Assembly (NCBI RefSeq): GCF_036227105.1
Contig: NZ_CP109434.1
Location: 1,864,001-1,928,000, forward strand
Reading direction: 5' to 3'
DNA length: 64,000 bases
DNA from: Amycolatopsis sp. NBC_01488
Lineage (GTDB): Bacteria; Actinomycetota; Actinomycetes; Mycobacteriales; Pseudonocardiaceae
Position numbers and translations under genes: made by a program. The notes under the pieces were generated by a model that did no database searches, was not told the origin of the DNA, and saw only the letters and a program-made list of their open reading frames with translations. Positions 23,666 through 31,807 of the stretch are shown here, in pieces. Within the stretch, counting starts at the first letter, position 1; the number at the start of each line of letters is the position of its first letter.

Positions 23666-24496
23666 ATGGGGACGGAACAGGGGAAGCGCACGAGACCGTG
23701 GCGGCTCGTGGCGCTGGGCGCGCTCGGCTGGGGGCTGTTCACGGCCGTGGTGCTGCACATCATCAGCTCGCACAACCCGGTGTACGACACGTTGTCGAGC
23801 TACACCGTGACCGACCGGGGCGAAGGCATGCTCGCCGCGAGCGTGCTGTCGCTGGCCATCGGCTCGCTGGCGGTGCTCGGCGCGCTGCACGTCGCCGGCG
23901 TGCCGCTGTCCCGGACGACCCGGCTGCTGCTCGCGCTCTGGTCGCTCGGGCTCGCCGCGGCCGCCGTCTTCCCGGCGAGCTACCCGGAGGCGCCCGACCC
24001 GGTGAGCGGCGAGATCCACCTCTACGCGTGCCTGGTGGCGTTCCTCAGCCTGCCCGGCGCGGCCATCTCGCTGCTGGAACCGTTGCGGGGACGGCAAGAG
24101 CGCGTGGCCGTCGTGCGCGCGGTCCGGCTGAGCGCGGTCGCGTTCGGGCTGTTCGCGATCAGTTTCGTCCTGGTGCGGTTGAGCGAGGCCAGGATCGGGC
24201 CGTTCCCGGAGATCTCCGACGCGTTCCCGATCGGCGTCATGCAGCGGCTGCTGCTGCTCGCCGACGTCGTGCTGCTGTTCACGCTGCTGCGGGTCGCGAC
24301 CCGGCTCGAATCAGCCTTCGACGGCCGCCGCGAATTCGGGCGCGTAGCCGTACAGGCCGGGCATCCCGCCGGTGTGCAGGAACACCACGTGGTCGTCGGG
24401 GGCGAAGTGCCCGGCCCATTCGACCAGCGCGGCGGCCACTTTGCCGGTGTAGACCGGATCGAGCACCACGCCCTCGGTGCGGCCGAAGAGGCGTAG
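23666..24496 (+). CDS. DUF998 family multi-pass membrane protein with antisense-overlapping tail
   Basis: 276 residues. The first about 212 residues are a typical DUF998 protein with six or so membrane segments (LGWGLFTAVVLHIISSHNPV; LLALWSLGLAAAAVFPASYP). The DUF998 part ends near 24310. The frame then stays open for about 60 more codons straight through the 3' end of the converging PLP-enzyme gene, where its sequence has no coding character. Loss of the original stop codon or a frameshift near 24305-24320 is a likely cause. Function unknown. Confidence 0.75.
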   Translation: MGTEQGKRTRPWRLVALGALGWGLFTAVVLHIISSHNPVYDTLSSYTVTDRGEGMLAASVLSLAIGSLAVLGALHVAGVPLSRTTRLLLALWSLGLAAAAVFPASYPEAPDPVSGEIHLYACLVAFLSLPGAAISLLEPLRGRQERVAVVRAVRLSAVAFGLFAISFVLVRLSEARIGPFPEISDAFPIGVMQRLLLLADVVLLFTLLRVATRLESAFDGRREFGRVAVQAGHPAGVQEHHVVVGGEVPGPFDQRGGHFAGVDRIEHHALGAAEEA

Positions 24497-25339
24497 CGCG
24501 TTCCAGACCGCGTCGGTCGGGATGCCGTAGCCGGGGCCGAGCGTGGAGTCGCTCATCTTCGCGTGCGTGAACGGCGGCAATTCGACGCCGAGGAGCTTGG
24601 CCGCGCCCGCGACGAGGTCACGCAGGTTCTCGGTGGCCTCGTCGAGCGGGTGGCTGACGCAGGCGATGCCGACGCCGAGGCCGCCGAGCAGCCCGGCGGC
24701 CAGCACGACACCGGCCGCCGTGCCGCCGCTGGCGTGCGGGATGACGAGGTGGGCGCGTTCGATGCCGCGTTCTTCGAGCTGCTTCGCGAGTTCGAGGGTG
24801 GCGCGGACGTAACCGAGCGCGCCCAGGTCGTTGGATCCGCCGACCGGGATCGTGGCGACCTTCCGGCCTTCGGCGGCCGCTTCGGCGACGAGCCGGTCGT
24901 AGGTGCGGCCGGTCTCTTCACCGTCGGCGCAGACGTGGACGGTCGCACCGAAGAGCTTGTCGAGCGGGATGTTCCCGCCGCGTTCGTACGCTTCGCCGTC
25001 GCGAGGGACCTTCGCGGTGAGGACGAGTTCGCAGCGCAGGCCGAGCTTCGCGCACGCGGCGGCGGTCTGGCGGCCGTGGTTGGTCTGGAGCGCGCCGAAG
25101 GTGATCACGGTGTCCGCGCCGGCTTCCTGGGCCGCGCCGAGGTGGTATTCGAGCTTGCGGAGCTTGTTGCCGCCGGCGCCGAGCGGGTGGACGTCGTCGC
25201 GCTTGAGCCAGAGGTTTCGCAGGCCGAGGGCTTCGCCGAGCCGCGGCGCCGCGTGCAGCGGCGTCGGCCAGCCGCCAAGGTCGACCCGGGGGTTCGCGGC
25301 CAGTGCGGCGTCGGGGAATCCGGCGAAGTCGAACGTCAT
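24311..25339 (-). CDS. D-cysteine desulfhydrase / ACC deaminase family PLP enzyme
   Basis: 342 residues, fold type II. The PLP lysine lies in LGAGGNKLRKLEYHLG, followed by TFGALQTNHGRQTAAACAKL, which marks the family. The glycine-rich phosphate loop is HASGGTAAGVVLAAGL. The Ser-Asn/His pattern (QTNH) is shared by D-cysteine desulfhydrase (DcyD) and ACC deaminase, and the specificity-determining residues cannot be decided with confidence; D-cysteine desulfhydrase is the commoner actinobacterial annotation. Its ATG overlaps the stop of the upstream reductase gene (ATGA). Confidence 0.82.
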   Translation of the reverse strand: MTFDFAGFPDAALAANPRVDLGGWPTPLHAAPRLGEALGLRNLWLKRDDVHPLGAGGNKLRKLEYHLGAAQEAGADTVITFGALQTNHGRQTAAACAKLGLRCELVLTAKVPRDGEAYERGGNIPLDKLFGATVHVCADGEETGRTYDRLVAEAAAEGRKVATIPVGGSNDLGALGYVRATLELAKQLEERGIERAHLVIPHASGGTAAGVVLAAGLLGGLGVGIACVSHPLDEATENLRDLVAGAAKLLGVELPPFTHAKMSDSTLGPGYGIPTDAVWNALRLFGRTEGVVLDPVYTGKVAAALVEWAGHFAPDDHVVFLHTGGMPGLYGYAPEFAAAVEG

Positions 25340-25926
25340 CGGCCCTCCAGGCTCGGCTTTCCGCCCACGATAGGCGGTGAGACGACCTCGAAGCGGAGCG
25401 AGGTGAAGGTCCCGACCTCTCGCACCCCGATCCTCCGGAGGACGACGCCGTCCAGTTCCGGGTCGCCGAACAGCGGCAGTCCGGCGCCCAGCAGCACCGG
25501 GGCGATGTCGACGTGCACCTCGTCCGCGAGCCCGGCGCGCAAGGCCTGCCGCACCACGCTCGCGCCGATCACCTTGACCGCCCGGTCGCCCGCGGCCGCC
25601 TTCGCCCGGGCGACCGCCGAGGCGATCCCGTCGGTGACGAACGTGAAGGTCAGGCGCTCGTCCTGTTTCGGCAGCACGTCCGGCGGCGTGTGGGTGACGA
25701 CGAAGATCGGGACCTGGAACTCGTAGTTGCCGACGAACCGGTCCGGGTCCTCGGCCATCGCGAAAGTCCGCCGGCCGAGGACGACCGCGCCGGTTTCCCG
25801 GATCAGCTCGGCCATGTACTCGCTGCCGTTCGCGGTGGCCGGGTCCGACAGCCGTGCCGTGCCGCCGTGGCGGTCGGCGACGAAGCCGTCCAGCGACATG
25901 GTCATGCCCGCGTGCACCGTGCTCAT
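25336..25926 (-). CDS. Dihydrofolate reductase / RibD C-terminal fold protein
   Basis: 196 residues. VHAGMTMSLDGFVADRHGGT is the typical N-terminus, GAVVLGRRTFAMAED the central motif and KVIGASVVRQALRAGLADEV the NADPH-binding helix-loop, with HVDIAPVLLGAGLPLFG following. These reductases are common and mostly unassigned. GGAG precedes the ATG. Translationally coupled to the PLP desulfhydrase, though a common pathway is not obvious. Confidence 0.85.
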   Translation of the reverse strand: MSTVHAGMTMSLDGFVADRHGGTARLSDPATANGSEYMAELIRETGAVVLGRRTFAMAEDPDRFVGNYEFQVPIFVVTHTPPDVLPKQDERLTFTFVTDGIASAVARAKAAAGDRAVKVIGASVVRQALRAGLADEVHVDIAPVLLGAGLPLFGDPELDGVVLRRIGVREVGTFTSLRFEVVSPPIVGGKPSLEGR

Positions 25927-26022
25927 GAGCTGCTCCTCGAGTGGTCGTGGTCGTCAGTGAGGTAGACGGCACGGGCGGCGGAAACTCATCGAGAGTAGCC
26001 GGAGACCGTCGGTATCCGGTAA

Positions 26023-26040
26023 CGTTCGTTCGAACGAACG
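26023..26040. promoter_or_regulatory. 18-bp perfect palindrome, likely TetR operator
   Basis: CGTTCGTTC at 26023-26031 is followed directly by its inverse GAACGAACG at 26032-26040. It overlaps the TAACGT -10-like box at 26020-26025 and lies 20 bp upstream of the amidase ATG. The TetR-family gene in the same operon (27403) is the obvious candidate to bind it. Confidence 0.75.
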
Positions 26041-26059
26041 ACGACGCCCGGGAGGTGCC

Positions 26060-27436
26060 ATGACCGCCACGAGCCTCGACTTCACCGGTCTCGCCGTGCA
26101 AGCCGCGCGGCTCGCCGCGGGCGAAGTCACCTCCGCCGAGCTGACCGCAACGGCGCTCGGGCGTGCGCACGCGAGCCAGCCCGTCCTCAACGCCTTCCGG
26201 CACCTGCGTGACGACGCGGCGCTCGCCGAAGCGGCCGAGGCGGACGCACGGCTGAAGGCCGGCGACCGGAAACCGCTGCTCGGCGTGCCCGTCGCCATCA
26301 AGGACGACGTCGACATCACCGGCCTGCCCACGTCGTTCGGCTGCGTCGGCGAGTTCCCGTGCGCCACCGCCGACGCGCCCGCCGTCGCGCTGCTGCGCGA
26401 GGCCGGGGCCGTCATCATCGGCAAGACCAACACTCCCGAGCTGGGCCAATGGCCGTTCACCGAAGGTCCGGCCTTCGGCGTGACGCGCAACCCGTGGCAC
26501 ACCGGCCACACCCCCGGGGGTTCTTCAGGCGGGAGCGCGGCCGCGGTGGCGTCGGGGGCCATCGCGGCCGCGCTCGGTTCCGACGGCGCCGGCTCGGTGC
26601 GCATCCCGGCCGCGTGGACCGGGCTCGTCGGCATCAAGACCCAGCGTGGCCGGATCCCGACCGACGGCGAGCTGTTCCACGGCCTGACCGTGCTCGGCCC
26701 GCTCGCCCGGACCGTCGGGGACGCCGCCCTGCTGCTGGACGTCGTCGCCGCGACCGGCACCACGTTCCGGACCGCCGCCGCGCGCGAACCCGGCCGGCTG
26801 CGGATCGGGCTGTCGACGCGGATCCCGTTCACCGCCACCAAGACCCGGCTCGACCCGGTCGTCGAGGCGAACGTGCGGCGGCTCGCCGAGTCGCTCGCCG
26901 GGCTGGGCCACGAGATCGTCGAGGTCGAGCCGGACTACGGGCTGATCGGCCTGACGTTCCTGCCCCGCTCGCTCACCGGCGTCCGCGACTGGACGCTGCG
27001 CGTGCCCGACCGCGCCGGGCTCGACCCGCGGACCCGCAGCAACGCCGGCCACGGCCGCCTGCTCGCCGGGCCCGCGCTGCGGCTCGCCCGTGCGCTCGAG
27101 CCGGGACTGCACCGGCGGATCGGCTCGGTGTTCGGCCGCGTCGACGTGCTGCTGACCCCGACCACCGCGACCCCGCCGCCGCCGATCGGCACGTTCGACG
27201 GCCTCTCCGGCTGGGAGACCGACCAGGCCATGATCGCCGCCTGCCCGTACGCTTGGCCGTGGAACGTGCTGGGCTGGCCGGGGGTCAACGTCCCGGCCGG
27301 GCAGACCGACGGCGGGCTGCCGCTGGGCGCGCAGCTGCTCGGCCCCTCGCACGCCGAGGAGCGGCTGGTTTCGCTCGCCGCGCAACTGGAAGAGGTCGAA
27401 CGGTGGCCGGAGCGGCATCCCGAGACAAGCTGGTAA
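26060..27436 (+). CDS. Amidase-signature family hydrolase
   Basis: 458 residues. The Ser-cisSer-Lys triad is intact: Lys81 in PVAIKDDVD, the GGSSGGSA loop at about 153-160, and the nucleophile Ser179 in GSDGAGSVRIPA. It hydrolyses an amide; close relatives include enantioselective amidases and Glu-tRNA amidotransferase-A-like proteins, but this is not GatA, since no gatB or gatC is present. A proper RBS (GGGAGG) precedes the ATG. It is the first gene of an operon with TetR and DUF2236 genes, under the palindrome at 26023. Confidence 0.88.
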   Translation: MTATSLDFTGLAVQAARLAAGEVTSAELTATALGRAHASQPVLNAFRHLRDDAALAEAAEADARLKAGDRKPLLGVPVAIKDDVDITGLPTSFGCVGEFPCATADAPAVALLREAGAVIIGKTNTPELGQWPFTEGPAFGVTRNPWHTGHTPGGSSGGSAAAVASGAIAAALGSDGAGSVRIPAAWTGLVGIKTQRGRIPTDGELFHGLTVLGPLARTVGDAALLLDVVAATGTTFRTAAAREPGRLRIGLSTRIPFTATKTRLDPVVEANVRRLAESLAGLGHEIVEVEPDYGLIGLTFLPRSLTGVRDWTLRVPDRAGLDPRTRSNAGHGRLLAGPALRLARALEPGLHRRIGSVFGRVDVLLTPTTATPPPPIGTFDGLSGWETDQAMIAACPYAWPWNVLGWPGVNVPAGQTDGGLPLGAQLLGPSHAEERLVSLAAQLEEVERWPERHPETSW

Positions 27437-27978
27437 GCACCCGGGACGCCATCCTGCGCGGCGCGCTGACGGTCGTCGGCGAGCACGGCGTCGGCGGGCT
27501 GACGAACCGCCGGATCGTGGCCGCCGCCGGCGTTTCGCTCGGCACCCTCACCTACCACTTCCCCAGCCAGACGGCGTTGCTGCGCGAGGCGATGCTTCTG
27601 TTCGTCGAGGAGGAGACGGCGAAGCTCGGCGCGATCGTCGACGGCTACCGTTCGGACGGCCTCAGCGTCGAGCAGGCCGCGTCGGTCGTCGAGCACGTGA
27701 TCGCGCAGCTGCCCTTCGGCGCCGACGAGCTGGGCGCGCACGAGCTGTACCTCCAGTCGGCCCGTGATCCCGGGCTGCGCGAAGCGTCTTCGCGGTGCTT
27801 CGCGGCGTACGACGAGCTGGCCGTGACGATCCTCGAGGCGCTGGGCGTGCCGGAGCCGCAGCGGCTGGCCGGGCCGGTGGTCGCGCTGATCGCCGGGCTG
27901 CAGCTGCGCCGGCTGGCGACCGGCGACACCGACACGCCCGTGGCCGAGCCGTTGATGATGCTGATCCGCGGGGCTTGA
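27403..27978 (+). CDS. TetR family transcriptional regulator
   Basis: 191 residues from GTG 27403 (AGAGG 8-12 nt upstream), overlapping the amidase by 34 bp. The HTH lies at about 15-60: VGGLTNRRIVAAAGVSLGTL followed by TYHFPSQTALL. The C-terminal domain is all helical. It probably represses its own operon through the 18-bp palindrome at 26023-26040; the inducer may be an amide or the product handled by the downstream DUF2236 oxygenase, which is inference. Confidence 0.88.
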   Translation: MAGAASRDKLVSTRDAILRGALTVVGEHGVGGLTNRRIVAAAGVSLGTLTYHFPSQTALLREAMLLFVEEETAKLGAIVDGYRSDGLSVEQAASVVEHVIAQLPFGADELGAHELYLQSARDPGLREASSRCFAAYDELAVTILEALGVPEPQRLAGPVVALIAGLQLRRLATGDTDTPVAEPLMMLIRGA

Positions 27979-28823
27979 TGGCGCGGGCGATCGTCCGCGG
28001 CACGGCGGCGTGGAAGTACTTCGGCGACTTCCGCGACGCGTTGCTGGCCGGGCAGGTGCTCGTGCTGCAGGTGGCGCACCCGGTCGTCGCGGCCGGGGTG
28101 CGGGACCACTCGGACTACACGTCCGATCCGTGGACGCGGCTGATGCGGACGGGTGCGTCGCTGTCGATCTACGTCTACGGCGGCGCGTCCGGCGCCCAGG
28201 TGGAGGCGGCCCGGTTGCGCTCGTTGCACCGGTCGTTCACGGGCGTCGCGGACGGCCACCGGTACAGCGCACTGGACCCTTTGGCGTATGCCTGGGTGCA
28301 CGCGACACTGGTGAAGGTTCCCGTTGACGCGCAACGGTTCTTCGGTCGACCACTGTCCGATGTGGAGCTCGAGGAGTACTACGCGCAGATGTGCGACGTC
28401 GGGCGGCTGCTCGGCGTGCGCGAGCGCGATCTGCCGCCGGACTGGGCCGCGTTCGAGCGTTACTACGACTCGATGGTCGCCGGGTTCGCGAGGAACCCGA
28501 CGATCGACACGCTCTTCGAGACGATCCGCACGGTCCCGAAACCGGTGCGGTGGCTGCCCGACTCGTGGTGGCGGTGGCACGGCCGAACCCAGCTGTTCTT
28601 GATCCGGGCAACTTTGCCGCCCGGGCTCCGCGAGCGTCTTGGTCTACAGTGGACTCTCCGCGACCAGCGGCGGTTCTGGCGCTTCGCTTCAGCCGTGCGG
28701 GTTCTCGCCACGCCGATCCCGGCCGCGCTGAGGACCGCGCACATGCGGTGGATCGGCAAGCTCAACGTCTGGCTCCGCCACCACCCCGAGGTCTACCGAC
28801 GTCTGGCGAGCAGGATGTCGTGA
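27978..28823 (+). CDS. DUF2236 / MpaB-like oxygenase family protein
   Basis: 281 residues. QVAHPVVAAGVRDHSDYTSD gives the first conserved His region, and AYAWVHATLV plus the late YRRLA region complete the family layout of histidines that bind haem in characterised latex-clearing (Lcp) relatives. The family also includes MpaB, named for mycophenolic acid biosynthesis. The ATG shares one base with the TetR stop (TGATG), so it is the third gene of the amidase operon. Its own TGA lies inside the left arm of the hairpin that follows. Confidence 0.82.
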   Translation: MARAIVRGTAAWKYFGDFRDALLAGQVLVLQVAHPVVAAGVRDHSDYTSDPWTRLMRTGASLSIYVYGGASGAQVEAARLRSLHRSFTGVADGHRYSALDPLAYAWVHATLVKVPVDAQRFFGRPLSDVELEEYYAQMCDVGRLLGVRERDLPPDWAAFERYYDSMVAGFARNPTIDTLFETIRTVPKPVRWLPDSWWRWHGRTQLFLIRATLPPGLRERLGLQWTLRDQRRFWRFASAVRVLATPIPAALRTAHMRWIGKLNVWLRHHPEVYRRLASRMS

Positions 28824-28861
28824 GTGAGGAACAGCGTTAGAACGCTGTTTCTCACTCACGA
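28818..28861. terminator. 44-nt palindromic element (copy 1) between convergent genes
   Basis: Arms of 21 nt at 28818-28838 and 28841-28861 pair with one mismatch around a 2-nt loop. The stop codons of both converging genes lie inside the arms (TGA at 28821-28823 and, on the minus strand, at 28852-28854). A related element of identical length (arms 21, loop 2) lies at 62110-62153. It probably acts as a bidirectional terminator and belongs to a dispersed family. Confidence 0.8.
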
Positions 28862-29403
28862 CCGCTGACCCGGGCGTAGTGGGCGCGGGCCTTGGCGCGG
28901 TTGCCGCAGCGGGCCATCGAGCACCACTGGCGGTTCCGCCGCGGCGAGGCGTCGCAGAACCGGACCCCGCAGTCGTCCGCCGCGCAGACGCGCACGTCCG
29001 CGTCGCTCGTCGCCAGGTCGATCGCGTCCGCCGCCAGTGCCGCGAAGGCCGACGCCACCGGGTCCTTCGGGGCCGGCACGTCGCGGCGCAGGTGCCCGTC
29101 CACCAGGACCAGCCGCGGCGGCGGTGAAGGCGCCGAGGCCGCCGCGTTGTTCACCAGCTCGATGTCCATCTTGTCCGGCACCTCGGGCGGCAGCAGCACC
29201 CGGTCGATCGCTTCGCGCAGCGCCTTCGCCGCCAGCACGTTCCCGGCCGTCACCGGCACCGGGCCGGTCGTGAACCCCGCCAGGGAAAGCCACTCCGCCA
29301 GCGCGTCGGGCCCGGTCAGCAGCTCGACGCCCTCGGCGTACCGGGAGCGCAGCGTGTTGACCAGGTCGAGGCACGGCCGTCCGCCGTCGAAAGCCCACTC
29401 CAT
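28852..29403 (-). CDS. CGNR zinc-finger / ABATE-domain regulator
   Basis: 183 residues. The ABATE-like N-terminus is FDGGRPCLDLVNTLRSRYAE, and the CGNR finger near the C-terminus reads VCAADDCGVRFCDASPRRNR and then QWCSMARCGNRAKARAHYAR. The ATG lies 6 nt after TAGAAT, a -10 that overlaps the dyad TTCTAAC-N11-GTTAGAA, so autorepression is likely. It is divergent from an alpha/beta hydrolase whose start codon lies in a second dyad, making that gene the likely regulated partner. Confidence 0.87.
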   Translation of the reverse strand: MEWAFDGGRPCLDLVNTLRSRYAEGVELLTGPDALAEWLSLAGFTTGPVPVTAGNVLAAKALREAIDRVLLPPEVPDKMDIELVNNAAASAPSPPPRLVLVDGHLRRDVPAPKDPVASAFAALAADAIDLATSDADVRVCAADDCGVRFCDASPRRNRQWCSMARCGNRAKARAHYARVSGRE

Positions 29404-29410
29404 GCCCGCA

Positions 29411-29470
29411 TTCTAACCCTTGCGAACAGTTAGAAGGGCCGCTATCTTCTAACCGTATGAACCGGTTAGA
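29411..29470. promoter_or_regulatory. Two dyads in the CGNR/hydrolase divergent promoter
   Basis: TTCTAAC (29411-29417) and GTTAGAA (29429-29435) form the first dyad and overlap the regulator's -10. TCTAACCG (29448-29455) and CGGTTAGA (29463-29470) form the second and span the hydrolase ATG at 29457. Both share the half-site TCTAAC, so one protein, presumably the CGNR regulator, could bind both and shut off both genes. Confidence 0.7.
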
Positions 29471-30311
29471 GAACGTCGCCACCGTCAACGGGCTCCGGAT
29501 GCACTACCTCCGCGCCGGCGACGGCCCGCCGCTGGTCCTCCTCCACGGCTGGCCGCAGACGTCGCACTGCTGGCACCAGGTCCTCGAACCCCTCGCCGAG
29601 ACGCACACGGTCATCGCCCCCGACCTGCGCGGCTACGGCCGCACCGACAAGCCACGGACCGGCTTCGACAAGCGCACGATGGCCGCCGACGTCGCCGCAC
29701 TCACCGAACACCTCGGCTTCGAGCGAACCGCCGTCGCCGGACACGACCGCGGCGGCCGCGTCGCCCACCGCTGGGCCCTCGACCGCCCGGACCAGGTCGA
29801 GCGCGTCGCCGTCCTCGACATCGCGCCGACCCGCGCGATGTGGCAACGCCTCGACACGGGTGTCGCGAAGGCTTACTGGCACTGGCTCTTCCACCTCCAG
29901 CCCGACCTGCCGGAGCTGCTCGCGGGCCAGAACATCGCCGCCTACCTGGGTTACTTCTTCGAACGCTGGACCCACCAGCGGCACCGCCTCGACCCGGCCG
30001 CCGTCGCCGAGTACGTCCGCGCCTTCTCCCAGCCCGGCGCGCTCCGGGCCGGGTTCGACGACTACCGCGCCTCCTTCCCGGACGACGCCGAACTCGACGA
30101 CGCCGACTTCGCCGCCGGAAAGCGCGTCACCCAGCCACTCCTCGCGCTCTGGGGCGCGAACGGACTGCTCGGCACCCTGCCGACCCTCGAGATCTGGCGG
30201 GAGTACGCGGACGACGTCACGGGCGAGGCCATCGCCGAGTGCGGCCACTTCCTGCCCGAGGAACAGCCCGTGGAAGTCGTCGCCCACCTGCGGAAGTTCC
30301 TGAACCCCTGA
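29457..30311 (+). CDS. Alpha/beta hydrolase with Asp nucleophile (haloacetate dehalogenase/epoxide hydrolase type)
   Basis: 284 residues. LLHGWPQTS forms the oxyanion region, GHDRGGR places the nucleophile Asp97, and AECGHFLPEEQP gives the catalytic His. An Asp nucleophile with RGYGRTDKP after strand 4 fits fluoroacetate dehalogenases and epoxide hydrolases rather than esterases. The CGNR regulator is divergent and likely senses the substrate or a related toxic compound. The ATG sits inside the second regulatory dyad. Confidence 0.85.
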   Translation: MNRLENVATVNGLRMHYLRAGDGPPLVLLHGWPQTSHCWHQVLEPLAETHTVIAPDLRGYGRTDKPRTGFDKRTMAADVAALTEHLGFERTAVAGHDRGGRVAHRWALDRPDQVERVAVLDIAPTRAMWQRLDTGVAKAYWHWLFHLQPDLPELLAGQNIAAYLGYFFERWTHQRHRLDPAAVAEYVRAFSQPGALRAGFDDYRASFPDDAELDDADFAAGKRVTQPLLALWGANGLLGTLPTLEIWREYADDVTGEAIAECGHFLPEEQPVEVVAHLRKFLNP

Positions 30312-30323
30312 GATCTCCGGGGG

Positions 30324-30351
30324 CTCCGGTCCCCCGCACTGGGGACCGGAG
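30324..30351 (+). terminator. 11-bp hairpin after hydrolase
   Basis: CTCCGGTCCCC at 30324-30334 pairs with GGGGACCGGAG at 30341-30351 over a 6-nt loop, 13 bp after the hydrolase stop. Confidence 0.7.
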
Positions 30352-30406
30352 TTCCCTCGCCGCCGTGACGCCCGCCACGGTCCGCCGTCGATAAGTTGGC
30401 TGCACG

Positions 30407-31807
30407 ATGGGGACCAAACCAAGAGCCGCGTTGCTGATGCTGCTGGCCGTGCTGGGGATCGTGGCCGGAAGCGGGACCGCGCACGCCGACGGCGTGCCGT
30501 CCGGCACCGACATCCAGGTCGCGCAGACGCTCGGCGCGCGCGAGCTGACCGTGATCATCCGCCGGGTCGACGGCACGCCGTCGCCGCTGCGGGTCGACGT
30601 CGTGACGCACCAGGGCACCGCGCCCGGCACGCTGCACCTGGCCGTCGCGGCCGACGGCGTCGTGACATCGCGCGGCGATGTCGTCCTCGGCGCCGAACCG
30701 GGCGTGTTCCCGGGAAGTCTCCAAGTCGACAAGCCGGGACCGTGGCAGCTGTCGCTGGACGACGGCAGCGGGACCACCGCGACCATCCCGTTCATCGTGC
30801 CCGCACGGGTGGTTCCGCCGTGGGAGAAGGCGACCTACGGCGGGTTCGTCGCCGCGGGCGCGTTCCTGCTGCTCGCGCTCGTGGTGGCGATGCGAACGAA
30901 GCGGACGGCGTTCGCGCTGATCCCCGCCGGTGGCGTGGTCGCCGCGCTCGCCGTCGCGGTCACCGGCGCCCTGCTGTCGGCAAGCACTCCCCCGCCGCCC
31001 GCGCCCGGCAGCCAGCTCGACCCGACGTTCGACAACGTCACCGACCCGTACGCCAACGCCCGCTTGTCCACAGTGGACTATTCACGGCCACCGGTGAACC
31101 TGGCCGTCCGGGCCGAGCGCGACGAGCTGACGCTGGGCCTCACCGACGGCGCCACCGGCCGCCCGGTCGACGACCTGCTCCTCCACGACAACGCGTTCGT
31201 GCACCTGGTGCTCGTTTCGCCGTCCGGGCGAATGAGCCACCTGCACCCGGTGCGCGTCGGACCCGGCGACTACCGCGTCCGCGTGGCCGATCCGGAAGCG
31301 GGCACGTACGCCGTCGCCGCGGAACTCGTCCGGCGCGGCGGCGGGGTCCAGCTCGCGCGGTCCACTGTGGACCTGACGGGCACCGCCACCCCGGCGCCCG
31401 AACCACCCGGCGCCGGACCGCGGACGGTCGACGGCACCCCGGTCGACCTCACGGTCACCCCCGGCACGCCGACGACCGTCACCGCGCACTTCCGGAGCCA
31501 GGACCTCCAGCCGTGGCTGGGCATGCTCGGCCACCTGATCATCGCCGGGCCGGTCACCGGCCCGGACGTCGGCGCGGCCGCCGCGAAAGCACCGACGTGG
31601 GCGCACGTCCACGCGATGATCCCGCCCGTCGCGGGACAGCTGGACCGCCCCGACGAGACCGTCGCCGCGTACGGGCCGGACGTCGGCTTCACCTACACCT
31701 TCGCCGCGCCCGGCCGGTACCGGATCTGGCTGCAGGCCGAACGCGGCTACCGCGTGCTCACGATCCCCGCCGTGGTGGACGTCCCGACGACGGGAGCAGG
31801 CCGATGA
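30407..31807 (+). CDS. Secreted/membrane protein with two beta-rich domains, first gene of a predicted metal-handling operon
   Basis: 466 residues. A signal peptide (LLMLLAVLGIVAGSGTAHA) is followed by a beta-rich extracytoplasmic domain (about 28-140), two membrane helices (about 146-190) and a second extracytoplasmic domain with MSHLHPVRVGPGDYRVRVAD and later WAHVHAMIP. The HLHP...PGxYxV pattern resembles YtkA/FixH-like or copper-binding periplasmic domains; metal binding is inferred from clustered His and Met. Its stop overlaps the next ATG (ATGA). Four genes to 33890 are transcribed together. Confidence 0.65.
   Translation: MGTKPRAALLMLLAVLGIVAGSGTAHADGVPSGTDIQVAQTLGARELTVIIRRVDGTPSPLRVDVVTHQGTAPGTLHLAVAADGVVTSRGDVVLGAEPGVFPGSLQVDKPGPWQLSLDDGSGTTATIPFIVPARVVPPWEKATYGGFVAAGAFLLLALVVAMRTKRTAFALIPAGGVVAALAVAVTGALLSASTPPPPAPGSQLDPTFDNVTDPYANARLSTVDYSRPPVNLAVRAERDELTLGLTDGATGRPVDDLLLHDNAFVHLVLVSPSGRMSHLHPVRVGPGDYRVRVADPEAGTYAVAAELVRRGGGVQLARSTVDLTGTATPAPEPPGAGPRTVDGTPVDLTVTPGTPTTVTAHFRSQDLQPWLGMLGHLIIAGPVTGPDVGAAAAKAPTWAHVHAMIPPVAGQLDRPDETVAAYGPDVGFTYTFAAPGRYRIWLQAERGYRVLTIPAVVDVPTTGAGR

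Noticed and set aside
26060..27436. GatA subunit of Glu-tRNA amidotransferase
   Set aside because: No gatB/gatC, and the operon partners are TetR and DUF2236; general amidase is the better call.
31064..31072. Perfect TTGTCCACA DnaA box inside the 30407 gene
   Set aside because: It is part of the in-gene GTCCACAGTGGAC palindrome, which explains the match better, and it is isolated.
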